Assembly (NCBI GenBank): GCA_040757065.1 | Contig: JBFLXR010000009.1 | Coordinates: 1 to 64,000, forward strand | Length of the DNA: 64,000 nt | Direction of reading: 5' to 3' | DNA from: JBFLXR01 sp040757065 | GTDB lineage: Bacteria; Pseudomonadota; Gammaproteobacteria; Burkholderiales; Gallionellaceae | Shown: positions 1-7,691 of the stretch, piece after piece | How the letters are laid out: each line of letters begins with the position of its first letter | How positions within the stretch are numbered: the first letter of the stretch is position 1 | The notes under the pieces: model-generated | Databases searched by the model: none | Told to the model about the DNA's origin: nothing | The model's input: the letters and a program-made list of their open reading frames with translations, nothing else | Position numbers and translations under genes: made by a program

Positions 1-56
1 ATAAATACTCTCTACACAGCGAGTACGGTAGAAACTCTACCAACGTAAGCCTAAAT

Positions 57-548
57 CTATTCAATCAAAAATCTGAAATGCTCACCTGAATAGTCCTCTC
101 CTTCAGTGTAGTATCTGTTCATATCACGGGTTGACTTAATCAGTTGAGTGTCTAGGATTTCAAGCGTGTGACGTTTCTCGTCTATGTCCAGAACACTGAC
201 CGATTTACCAGACTTTAAGGCGTCAACGATTCTGTGTATCCAGAAGTTTTCCCCATCTTCAGACTGAACCTTGTCAGAGACAATACACCCGTATTTTGAG
301 TACAACAGTTTTTCAAAAACCCATTTCGGCAACCCTACAGTATCAGGGTTCAACTTATTACGCCATACAGACACTTGACCGCAAGTTGGCTTGTTTAGCT
401 TGCCCACGAGCTTGTAGCGAATAACTCTAACTCCGTATTGAATTAGCCCACCTTCGTGGACAAAGTAAAAATCAACATCTGGTGCGTCCTGATGATGGTA
501 CAGGTCAAGGTCTTCGTACTTTGCGACTTTCTTGGATGTAGGTAAAAC
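57..548 (-). pseudogene. Orphan reading frame, probably a 5'-truncated phage-like gene
   Basis: The frame is open from the TGA at 549-551 down to a stop at 57-59 (about 163 codons). Its translation looks protein-like from its first residues (a run rich in D, H and aromatic residues around 465-515), but no ATG, GTG or TTG lies in frame before the GTG at 405-407. The natural start therefore seems lost. I do not recognise the family. Its acidic, aromatic-rich composition and its place in an element suggest a small phage-type protein, which is inference. It is in the same frame as the HTH fragment immediately upstream, separated only by one stop codon. Confidence 0.4.
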
Positions 549-725
549 TCAGCTCAACTCAGCAGCATTAGTCTGTTGCGTTTTAGCCCAGGTATCTCTT
601 ACCACACTTATTTCTGTTAATTGTTCATGTAACTGTTTTGTTGTCACATACGAATTCTTCGGAATACGCTTTAATAACTCCAACGCAAGAATTAACGTTT
701 CTCCCGTATCAGAACGCTTTGCCAT
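549..725 (-). pseudogene. N-terminal HTH fragment of a WYL-type transcriptional regulator
   Basis: The ATG at 723-725 overlaps the last 17 bases of the DUF2779 gene, so translation would be coupled. The first 40 or so residues (MAKRSDTGETLILALELLKR, then IP..SYVTTKQLHEQL) resemble the winged-HTH start of WYL-domain regulators. The next expected segment, the recognition helix and WYL domain, is missing. The sequence changes character around residue 40 and hits TGA at 549-551. It is best read as a remnant produced by a deletion. WYL regulators often sit in defence or mobile loci, which fits the neighbours. Family assignment is by eye. Confidence 0.45.
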
Positions 726-2225
726 TACTTCCCCCACAACTCTCAAATCCAGAAAAAAAATGCCATAAATGCACCAAGGCAAGCGTATCCAATTGGCAGT
801 AAGCCGATAGTTGAGCCACAATTTCAGCCCTTCGATCGTTCAGAGTTGAAGTATGAATTGCCTCCAGATAAGCATCGATTGCTGAGCTACCATCCTGAAC
901 TCCATCAAGAGTCTGATAATCCAACGCAGGAACAATTGTTGGCAAAATAGACTTGATACTCCAACTCCCCCGCTGAGATGGATGGTAATAATACTTTGCA
1001 GCTATAGGGTGTAAATCGACAATTCTGTTGGAGATGGCCGAAAGCTCCAAAGAAATTTTTGGAAATCTCTTCTCTAACTCAGCAATTCGAGCTTTTTCAA
1101 AATTGGCGTTATATACAAATATTGGCCCCCGTTTCCCGCAAACAGAGATTAATGCTTCAGCAAACTTCTTTGACGGATCTTTTCCCGATAAATCTATGAA
1201 TTCCACATGTTCAAGCTTCCTTTTCTTAGACAATCGATGCAAACTGAACTGGAACGGGATTTTCTGGTAAGGTCGAGTGTTTTTCCAAATTGGCACAGCA
1301 AATTGAACAGTTTCAAAGTCGAGAAAATATGCTGGAAGTTTATATCCCTCCAATACCTTAGCCGCTTCCTTTGAGTCAAAAAAGCTCTTACCTGACAAGG
1401 TGCATTGCTTCACTCGTTGTTGAATCGAATTAAGAAGTGCATCTGGGACAGATCGCATATCCAATTGATCATTCTCTAATAACTCCTTTGGCTGCTTTTT
1501 CTTCACATGTGGCAACCATATTGCTGGAAACTCAACCGCACTGACGTTTGATCTGCAATACTCATAAAAACCACAATCAAACGGCTTTAAACAGTGATCA
1601 CCTGTCTTTAGGCTAGGCATTCGTTTTCTTGCCGCCACCTTTTGCGCTTCCTCAATCCATGTGGAAACTTCGCCCTCCCGAGCCATAGCCTCTTCGGTTA
1701 AATCAGTCTCTACCAACAATCCCTTATACTGATCACCTCCGCGATAAATCCAGTTACTATCTACGCACGCCAATTTTATTGAATCTAAATTTACCCCTGC
1801 CCTCAATGCAATGTATGCCTGAATCGCCACATCATCTATGTGATAGTCTTTCACAGTAGTAGATGATTTCACCTCAATCATTTTCCATCGACGCTCCCCC
1901 TGCTTCCGAACTGGTAGCATAATGTCCGCAAAAGCCAATGCATGCTCAGCGACGAATCCGGCTTCGAATAATGGGGAACGCCCTTCTAACAGATCAAGGC
2001 TTTGCTTAAGCACTCGGGAGTATCCATCGCGTTGCGCGTCAAGAAGCCCCCCTTGCCTTGGGGGTCATAAATCGTACGTGCCACCTCACCAACTTTATGA
2101 CCCACATTAAAACTTGCCGTAGCTCTGGAGGAATCTGCCCGTAATTCCGGCCTGTGAACCTCCAGCCAGAGTCGTTTTCTACATTGTAGAAAGGCAATTA
2201 GTTTCGACTTGGAAAGCACCCTCAT
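709..2225 (-). pseudogene. DUF2779 putative nuclease, split by a one-base slip
   Basis: Two overlapping frames encode one protein. The 5' frame starts at ATG 2223-2225 (MRVLSKSKLIAFLQCRKRLW) and runs to a stop at 1986-1988. The 3' frame continues to 709. Adding one G to the G6 run at 2047-2052 joins them into about 505 aa with a continuous family-like sequence across the joint. Domains: a Cas4-like PD-(D/E)XK part with an early Cys (QCRKRLW), an Asp before MLP and an EVKSS motif, a Cys cluster (HCLKPFDC...YEYC), then a DnaQ-like exonuclease part with DFET and a late YCQLDT motif. It is probably a DNA nuclease. The slip may be decay, phase variation or a sequencing error. GAGG precedes the start by about 7 bases. 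Confidence 0.75.
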
Positions 2226-2309
2226 GCTCTGCCTCTTTATAGTTAGCAACAATTAATCAGCAAAACAAACCAACAGATTCATTGCAGGCAATCAAATTTA
2301 TTAATGCCA

Positions 2310-2999
2310 TTAAAGTGACAACTCAACCCTATGCTCCTTCACCATCTCTTGCAACTTCCCTTTCCATTGCTTGTGAAGTTTTTGTGATTCAATCAGTAGA
2401 TCATTCGCTGCGGACATGCCATTCAAATCATTCCTGTCGATTGCATTTACTTGAGCCACCATGCCTGAACATGCTTTATTGGCAGAGTCGACCAGTAATT
2501 CATGTAACGCAACGACCTCTTTCACACTTAACTTGCTCTCAACATTCGATGTCTCTTGAGCGTAGTTATGGCAAGACTGAAGAGTTTCCCCCCAATGGAT
2601 ACCTAACACTGCCATGTCAATTTGCTGACTCGCCAAATCCATTCGAGCGCGATCATGATTAGTAATCATGGTCTTTTGGAGTTTTTCCATCGTTGGTATA
2701 TCTGTCTGAACATACCTAATTAATTCGTCACGCACTGGATCAATTATCAGATTGATCGAATTAACTGTTGCAACTGGAATAACCAGAACCAAAAGAGCAA
2801 CCAACACAGCTAATTTATTTGTGCCACCTTGGCGGCGAATTTCATTAAGTACTTTCTCTTCACCTCCCGTCGATTTCATGGCCGTTCGAATTTTGCGCTC
2901 CGCATGAAATCGGTACAAGGAATTCGCTGAAATTGAAATCCCCATCATCACACTAAGCAATGTAATGTAATAACCGACTTGAAAGGCTTGGGATCGCAT
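2310..2999 (-). CDS. Membrane protein of unknown function, two TM segments
   Basis: Not recognised. From ATG 2997-2999 the product is about 229 aa, with a TM segment near residues 6-28, a basic loop, a second TM segment near residues 62-82, and then a mostly helical, charged domain of about 145 residues containing several Cys and His. A longer frame reaches 3068, but its extra 23 codons lie antisense to conserved codons of the 5'-nucleotidase remnant, so they are probably not native. It is convergent with nothing on its 3' side, and the next gene downstream is the DUF2779 locus. It may be an accessory gene inserted into the nucleotidase gene. Confidence 0.5.
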   Translation of the reverse strand: MRSQAFQVGYYITLLSVMMGISISANSLYRFHAERKIRTAMKSTGGEEKVLNEIRRQGGTNKLAVLVALLVLVIPVATVNSINLIIDPVRDELIRYVQTDIPTMEKLQKTMITNHDRARMDLASQQIDMAVLGIHWGETLQSCHNYAQETSNVESKLSVKEVVALHELLVDSANKACSGMVAQVNAIDRNDLNGMSAANDLLIESQKLHKQWKGKLQEMVKEHRVELSL

Positions 3000-3421
3000 T
3001 TGACGGAGATGCAGTGCTGTTTTCCGATGAATCGGAACGTATCTATAAAGAAGAAGGTTTGAGCGCATTTGAACAGAATGAAATCAGCGCAGCCAAGCGT
3101 CCATTACCCGGAGGCCCATTCAAGACCTTCCTAAGCATGTTGCATCAAATTCAATTGGACTATCCCCCCGAATCCTCTCCCATACGGACTGCATTGATTA
3201 CTGCAAGAGGCGCACCTGCACATGAACGCGTGATTCGGACTTTGCGGGCATGGAATATCCGAATTGATGAAGCTCTATTTCTTGGGGGGAAAGACAAAGG
3301 AGAGTTTCTTAAGGCATTCGGTGCTGACATCTTCTTTGACGATCAGCAAAAGCATTGTGAGTCGGCACGCCAGCATGTTGCTACTGGTCATGTGCCGCAT
3401 GGTGTGGCGAATAATACATAG
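2984..3421 (+). pseudogene. 5'-nucleotidase (PF06189-type), C-terminal fragment
   Basis: The frame reads GIAFDGDAVLFSDESERIY from about 2990 and continues to a stop at 3419-3421. This is the second half of a cytosolic 5'-nucleotidase of the PF06189 type: the HAD-like FDGDAVLFSDE motif, TALITARGAPAHERVIRTL, LFLGGKDKGEFLKAFG and a FFDDQ motif near the C-terminus. The N-terminal half of about 150 residues is absent. The frame closes at a TAA at 2963-2965 and no start codon precedes the conserved part. It is a truncated remnant with the break near 2984, where the opposing membrane-protein gene begins. Family recognition is firm and loss of function is likely. Confidence 0.75.
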
Positions 3422-3485
3422 GAAGATAAACCACTCACAACTCATCAACTAGTGATAAGCGTTGTTATTGCTAGCTAGGGTATTT

Positions 3486-3518
3486 GGGCTGCATGGGTGA
3501 TGGTTCCCCATGCAGCCC
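3486..3518. repeat. Perfect 12-bp hairpin between convergent genes
   Basis: GGGCTGCATGGG at 3486-3497 pairs perfectly with CCCATGCAGCCC at 3507-3518 around a 9-base loop. It lies between the stop of the nucleotidase remnant and the stop of the replication gene. There is no U-tract on either side, so it is not a standard rho-independent terminator. It could still block both transcripts, or be a strand-specific replication signal of the rolling-circle replicon. Confidence 0.6.
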
Positions 3519-3532
3519 CTGTTATGGGCAAT

Positions 3533-4735
3533 CTAATCGCCCTCAAGAGCCTCCTTCCGCTTGCTGATTAACTCCTTCAGCCTGCCAATTGCCACCTTGA
3601 CGCTGGACGGGCCGTACACGCGCTCCGCAAGTTCACGCGGAGGCTTATATCTATGCTCAACCGCAAGTAACTGATTCAACCTTGGCCGCAATTCGGAATT
3701 TTGTACGCGCCATGGAATACCAAGGTCTATTCGCAATTTGCGCAATATCCGAATCCGCATAGGATAAAACTTTGCATCAATGCACCCTCGAAATAATTCA
3801 TTCTCCTTGGCGTTGTTACCCTTCAGGTGCCAACTCAGGACTTTTCTCTCATCCTTCGACAAACAGTGCAGGTGTTCACGTTTCGGCTTTCTAATGCGCA
3901 AATTCTCATCAAGCCGGAGATACTCTCGAATCGTGGCAATGCCGACATCATAGGGATTGAACCCATCGGCAACCTTCCATGAGCTGCCGCTATTACGATC
4001 ATTATTATCCAGCCACTTTTCGCCAAACTTGATTTCGACGCGCAGATATTTCCGTGCCTCATTGCGTAAGGCAATTTCAATATCCCTGCTTGCGAACCAA
4101 GATGACGCGCCACCAACAGGATTATCTTTGACGTATGCCGTAATAGAATAGTCATGATGCTTCATATAGACGGTTGCTTCTTCATCATTCCCGATACTAA
4201 ACACAAGATTTCTTAATAACGGCTTTGCGCGGATCTTTTTGTTTTTGAGTGCGGCAGCATGTAAACCCAACTCACGCCTTGCAACATGGGCATCGTTCTT
4301 GCCAGTGCACTCTACAAGGTATGTCAGCGTGGCCGACTTAATCCTTGCCGTTCTGGTCGAAAGCAATTTAATTTCATTATGCGTGCATCCTTGTGTAAGC
4401 AACCAATACTGAAGTAGTTTCAATGTACCTGTGACCGCCATATATACACTGTTCGACAACAACAGGTTGTTTCCGATTAGGCACGCTGGCGGATTAATTT
4501 CGACCTCATACCCTTGAACCATACAATGTTGTCCGTTAATAACATTATGAATTGTGCGTATCCTAAATGATTCCCCCGTCAGCGGTGAGCGTACGGATTG
4601 CCATCTTGAAAATGGATTGCCTAACTCACCATTGTTATCCATTTGAACGAGATACCGTGCCGGGAAATTTTCCCCTTCCTGCACCTCGCTCTCCTTCCTT
4701 TTAATTGGAAATACTACTGTTAAGGAGTCACACAT
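3533..4735 (-). CDS. Phage/plasmid replication initiator, gene II/X-like
   Basis: The 400-aa product has the layout of filamentous-phage gene II/X replication proteins, which nick and rejoin origin DNA for rolling-circle replication. A central block resembles EVEINPPACLIGNNLL with a following hydrophobic helix and an RIKSATLTYLVEC strand. It is followed by a YLRVEIKFG element and a basic C-terminal domain matching the G2P C-terminal region in character. Match by eye only, and I could not fix the catalytic Tyr. The start overlaps the preceding small ORF by 8 bases, making a three-gene unit with alpA. It probably lets the element replicate after excision. Confidence 0.6.
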   Translation of the reverse strand: MCDSLTVVFPIKRKESEVQEGENFPARYLVQMDNNGELGNPFSRWQSVRSPLTGESFRIRTIHNVINGQHCMVQGYEVEINPPACLIGNNLLLSNSVYMAVTGTLKLLQYWLLTQGCTHNEIKLLSTRTARIKSATLTYLVECTGKNDAHVARRELGLHAAALKNKKIRAKPLLRNLVFSIGNDEEATVYMKHHDYSITAYVKDNPVGGASSWFASRDIEIALRNEARKYLRVEIKFGEKWLDNNDRNSGSSWKVADGFNPYDVGIATIREYLRLDENLRIRKPKREHLHCLSKDERKVLSWHLKGNNAKENELFRGCIDAKFYPMRIRILRKLRIDLGIPWRVQNSELRPRLNQLLAVEHRYKPPRELAERVYGPSSVKVAIGRLKELISKRKEALEGD

Positions 4736-4949
4736 CGACTTCTCCTTTAATCAAACTGGTGTAGTTTGATTCCATCCATATAGTTAAAATTGTCACAGTT
4801 ATTAAAGTGAAGTTTTTTGCATCACATACCCCTCTGGTAAAGCGGCTCTCAATCAATTTTCCAAGCGAATTTTGATTATTTCGCTCTTCACCAGTCATGA
4901 ATCCATGCCTCGTAACTTTCAGAATTACGCCATTAGGGCAGATATTCAT
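4728..4949 (-). CDS. Small protein of unknown function in the alpA-rep operon
   Basis: A 73-aa frame between alpA and the replication gene. Its ATG overlaps the alpA stop (ATGA at 4946-4949) and its own end overlaps the replication start by 8 bases, so position and coupling support expression better than its sequence does. It contains a few basic residues and a short hydrophobic stretch (FTLITVTILTIW, around residues 47-58) that could be a weak membrane segment. Not recognised. It may only serve as a translational bridge. Confidence 0.5.
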   Translation of the reverse strand: MNICPNGVILKVTRHGFMTGEERNNQNSLGKLIESRFTRGVCDAKNFTLITVTILTIWMESNYTSLIKGEVDV

Positions 4950-5152
4950 TTCGTAACCTCGCTACTGGAATTCTGATTTTGGGCTGCCTTCTTTTCGAGC
5001 CACGCTTCAATATCGGATTGCAGCCAGCCAACTGCGCGCGCAGAAAGCTGCACCTTTTTCGGAAAATCATCTGCATGTTGTAAACGCCATAAAGTCGCCG
5101 GTGATATGGATAGCTTTTTTGATAACTGTTTGGGGCGTAATATTTGATTCAT
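4946..5152 (-). CDS. alpA: AlpA-family regulator / excisionase-like HTH protein
   Basis: From ATG 5150-5152 the 68-aa product is a complete AlpA-type winged-HTH protein (MNQILRPKQLSKKLSISPAT, then LWRL near residues 21-24, and GWLQSDIEAWLEKKA). AlpA proteins regulate, or act as directionality factors for, P4-type integrases in prophage-like elements. It opens the minus-strand operon alpA-small ORF-rep, with an ATGA overlap at its end. A longer frame to 5173 adds seven unlikely residues. The divergent gap 5153-5348 is AT-rich and should contain its promoter and that of the gene at 5349. I see no clear operator there. Confidence 0.85.
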   Translation of the reverse strand: MNQILRPKQLSKKLSISPATLWRLQHADDFPKKVQLSARAVGWLQSDIEAWLEKKAAQNQNSSSEVTK

Positions 5153-5348
5153 GTAAATTCTTTCAGTACACAACGGAATGCATGAGCCATTCCAGCCCGT
5201 ACCGCGTAAGTGTTTTTCAGCGCACTTGCAATACGGTCATCATTTACAGTTTTGTTTATGGTGTTTTTGCGTTAAAGTTCTAAATGCGTCAAATATGCGC
5301 ATATCAGTTTGATACAAAAAAGTAAATTCACTTAATAGAATTTAGATA

Positions 5349-6047
5349 ATGCTGATAAAAACAGACAGCTCATCGAATTCAGCAGATGAGTCGCATGAGC
5401 TTTCATCGCAAAAAAGGCGAGTGAACGGGTTGCTTAACGATCTTCGTACCGCAAGAGAAAGATGGCTAGAGTCCGTACTAGAAAACTTAATTCTTACTCG
5501 TACCGCTTCTGGGAATCATTCCAGCCGCAACAAGAAGTGCCTCTATGTCGCCCGCGATGGCGATTGGTGGGAGAGAGTTAAGCTGGATATTTCAAAGTTT
5601 GAAAATCGGATCAGGGAAGTTGCGCCAAATGCAAAATCAAGGCCTCGTTCGCTTTGGGTGCCAGCGTATATTGAAAATCCTAAGCAAGTGTCTCTTCGTG
5701 TCTACACCGCAATTTCAACTCGAGGTTTGAGTCACTCTCAGGCAAGGGCATTTGCTAAAAAGCTTCAGCATAAGGAGCACTTGCCGAGCCATTTTGAATA
5801 CAAAGCGCGGTCTATCACCGGAAGAAATTACAAGCTCAGGGTTTCCTATGGAAAAAATTGTCGTGTTTGCACCATAGGATTTTCAGAGTGGGTGGTTTGT
5901 ATATGTCGAGATGAGAAATCTGTGCCCAGATTGCGAAAGAGAAAAAACATGTCGCCGTTCAGAAATATGCGCAGCAACGATGCCGTTTGTTCAACTGATA
6001 CGGCTCAATTGATTCGCGGAAATTCAAAACTAAGAAAGAAGGAATAA
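5349..6047 (+). CDS. Hypothetical protein, divergent from alpA
   Basis: A 232-aa basic protein, Arg/Lys/Ser-rich, with no signal peptide or membrane segment. The first 40 residues are low-complexity and hydrophilic. The middle (about 75-175) looks folded, with KKCLYVARDGDWWERVKLDI, LWVPAYIENPKQVSLRVYT and an RNYKLRVSYGKNCRVCTIGF strand pair. Several Cys near the C-terminus are not spaced as a classical zinc finger. Not recognised. It lies between alpA and the integrase, so a role in element maintenance or DNA binding is possible. Its AT-rich codons match the element rather than the chromosome. Confidence 0.55.
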   Translation: MLIKTDSSSNSADESHELSSQKRRVNGLLNDLRTARERWLESVLENLILTRTASGNHSSRNKKCLYVARDGDWWERVKLDISKFENRIREVAPNAKSRPRSLWVPAYIENPKQVSLRVYTAISTRGLSHSQARAFAKKLQHKEHLPSHFEYKARSITGRNYKLRVSYGKNCRVCTIGFSEWVVCICRDEKSVPRLRKRKNMSPFRNMRSNDAVCSTDTAQLIRGNSKLRKKE

Positions 6048-6079
6048 CGGTTCGCGCTTGCGAAATTTTCTGCAATCTA

Positions 6080-7342
6080 CTATTTCCTAAGCTGGATGAC
6101 CTGCGCACCGTCACGCAACTTATCTAAGTAGTCTGACCATTCCTGCATCATCTTCTTCCGCTCGGGCATGTACATTAGGTGCAAATCACGCTTGTAGGCG
6201 GCCTTCACACGATTGGTCTCATCGTGCGCCAACTGGCGCTCAATCCATTGCTGCTGATAGCCCAAATTGTCGAGGATGGTGCTTGCCAGCGCACGGAAGC
6301 CATGGGGCGTCATTTCATCACCGGTCCATCCCATTCGCCGCATTGCGGAGCGCACGGCATTGTCAGACATCGGCCTATTCTTGTCCCTTTCGCTGGGAAA
6401 GAGATGCTTGCCGCTGCCGGTTACCGGCTGAATGTCCTTCAAGATAGCGATCGCCTGATGGCTTAAAGGAACCAAGTGGGGTGCCTGCGTGCGCTTGCCG
6501 GTCTTATGGCCCGTCGGTGGAATAGTAATCATTGCAGACTCAAAATCGATCCACCCCCACTCCAGCTTGCGCAGTTCTCCCGGCCTAAGAAAGACGCGCG
6601 GTGATAATGCGAATGCCGCGCGTACAACATGAGTCCCCGAATAGGCTTCAATGTCGCGCATTAAAGCCGCAACTTGCTTAGGATCGGTTACAGCGGCAAA
6701 GTGGTTGTTCTTGCGATAGGGTGGGAGCGCTCCCTTTAGGTCGCCCGATGGGTCGCGTTCGGCCAACCCAGAGGCGACCGCATATCGGAATATCCGGCCA
6801 CACTCTGACAGGGCGCGATGCGCGGTTTCCAGGGCCCCGCGTGCCTCGATTTTGCGAATGACTTGGAGTAATTCCGGTGCGGAAATGTCGCCAATCGGCC
6901 TTTTCCCGAGCCATGGAAAAATATCATGCTCAAGTCGCCCGAGAATTTTGCTTGCATGATTTTCTTCCCAGTCCAGGCTTTGGCGATGCTTCTCGAACCA
7001 GTCTCGGCCAACAACCTCAAACATGCTGGCTGCATCCTGAACCTGCTGAGCCTTCTGCTCAACCAGTGCGGCTTTTACTGCTTGTTTCTGCGCTGACGGG
7101 TCGATGTTGTTGATTAGAAGTTTTTTGGCGTCAAATGCCCGGTCTCTTGCTTCCCGGAGGGATACGACTGGGTAGATACCAATCGATAGGGTTTTGGCTT
7201 TGTTAGCAAACCGGTATCGAAACCACCATACCTTTGATCCGCTTGGCTTGACTATCAGAGTTAGACCATCCCCGTCGGAGATGCCATATTGTTTTGCTTG
7301 TGGTTGCGCAGCTTGTACAGCTTTGTCGCTCAGCTTTCCCAT
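6080..7342 (-). CDS. int: P4-type tyrosine recombinase (integrase)
   Basis: The 420-aa length is normal for P4-like integrases. It has the N-terminal DUF4102 arm-binding domain (GDGLTLIVKPSGSKVWWFRY), a core-binding domain near 100-190, and a catalytic domain with the active-site Arg in FLRPGELRKLEW, a HGFRALAS box carrying His and Arg, and a final LAHDETNRVKAAYKR box with the nucleophilic Tyr. All catalytic positions look intact. It inserts the element into a tRNA 3' end, and here the tRNA-Met 3' end lies about 215 bases from its start. Its 3' end faces the unknown gene at 5349-6047 across 32 bases. Confidence 0.95.
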   Translation of the reverse strand: MGKLSDKAVQAAQPQAKQYGISDGDGLTLIVKPSGSKVWWFRYRFANKAKTLSIGIYPVVSLREARDRAFDAKKLLINNIDPSAQKQAVKAALVEQKAQQVQDAASMFEVVGRDWFEKHRQSLDWEENHASKILGRLEHDIFPWLGKRPIGDISAPELLQVIRKIEARGALETAHRALSECGRIFRYAVASGLAERDPSGDLKGALPPYRKNNHFAAVTDPKQVAALMRDIEAYSGTHVVRAAFALSPRVFLRPGELRKLEWGWIDFESAMITIPPTGHKTGKRTQAPHLVPLSHQAIAILKDIQPVTGSGKHLFPSERDKNRPMSDNAVRSAMRRMGWTGDEMTPHGFRALASTILDNLGYQQQWIERQLAHDETNRVKAAYKRDLHLMYMPERKKMMQEWSDYLDKLRDGAQVIQLRK

Positions 7343-7517
7343 GCTTGTTCCTTATAGCCGTGTGATGATGATACTCACATCCCCTCTGAAGAGCAATAAA
7401 TACTCACAGCAATACTCACGAGATACTGAGATTTAGTGAAATTTCTTGAGGTGGAATGAGACTGCGCGAGACAACGCAGGATGGACTTAACTCGTTGTAT
7501 TTTTGTTAGTTATAATG

Positions 7518-7539
7518 AAAAAAGCCCGCTGTGACGGGC
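7518..7539 (-). terminator. Rho-independent terminator downstream of tRNA-Met
   Basis: On the minus strand a GCCCG/CGGGC stem with a 6-base loop is followed directly by TTTTTT (the A-run 7518-7523 on the plus strand). It starts 18 bases past the tRNA CCA end, so it ends the tRNA transcript before the integrase region. Confidence 0.8.
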
Positions 7540-7556
7540 CTTTATCATTTGTATCT

Positions 7557-7633
7557 TGGTGGTGATAGGTGGATTTGAACCACCGACCCCAGCATTATGA
7601 GTGCTGTGCTCTAACCAACTGAGCTATATCACC
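7557..7633 (-). tRNA. tRNA-Met (CAT), elongator type
   Basis: A 77-base cloverleaf with encoded CCA. Acceptor arm GGTGATA pairs with TATCACC, the D-arm is AGCTCAGTTGGTTAGAGC, the anticodon arm is CAGCA-CTCATAA-TGCTG with anticodon CAT, and the T-arm is GGTGGTTCAAATCCACC. The GAGCACA...CACTCATAATG pattern fits the elongator tRNA-Met better than the lysidine-modified tRNA-Ile, but the two share this anticodon. It is the likely integration target of the adjacent integrase. Confidence 0.95.
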
Positions 7634-7662
7634 AAAACTTCGCTTCTCAACGAAGAGGCGGC

Positions 7663-7691
7663 ATTCTCCAGATTTCGGCGCATTTTGTCAA
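7663..7691 (-). promoter_or_regulatory. Sigma-70 promoter of tRNA-Met
   Basis: On the minus strand, TTGACA (7686-7691) and GAGAAT (7663-7668) are separated by exactly 17 bases and lie about 30 bases upstream of the tRNA. The -35 box overlaps the stop codon of the SPOR gene. Confidence 0.7.

Noticed and set aside
549..551. TGA in frame read as selenocysteine
   Set aside because: The flanking halves belong to different proteins and no SECIS-like stem or selenoprotein family fits.
2040..2060. Programmed ribosomal frameshift in the DUF2779 gene
   Set aside because: There is no slippery heptamer with a downstream structure that I can see, and the change needed is an inserted base in a G run, which fits slippage or error better. 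Kept as a finding in that form.
1..6080. Second copy of the tRNA-Met 3' end as the other attachment site
   Set aside because: I looked for the sequence of 7557-7600 in this region and found none, so the left end of the element is probably outside the window.
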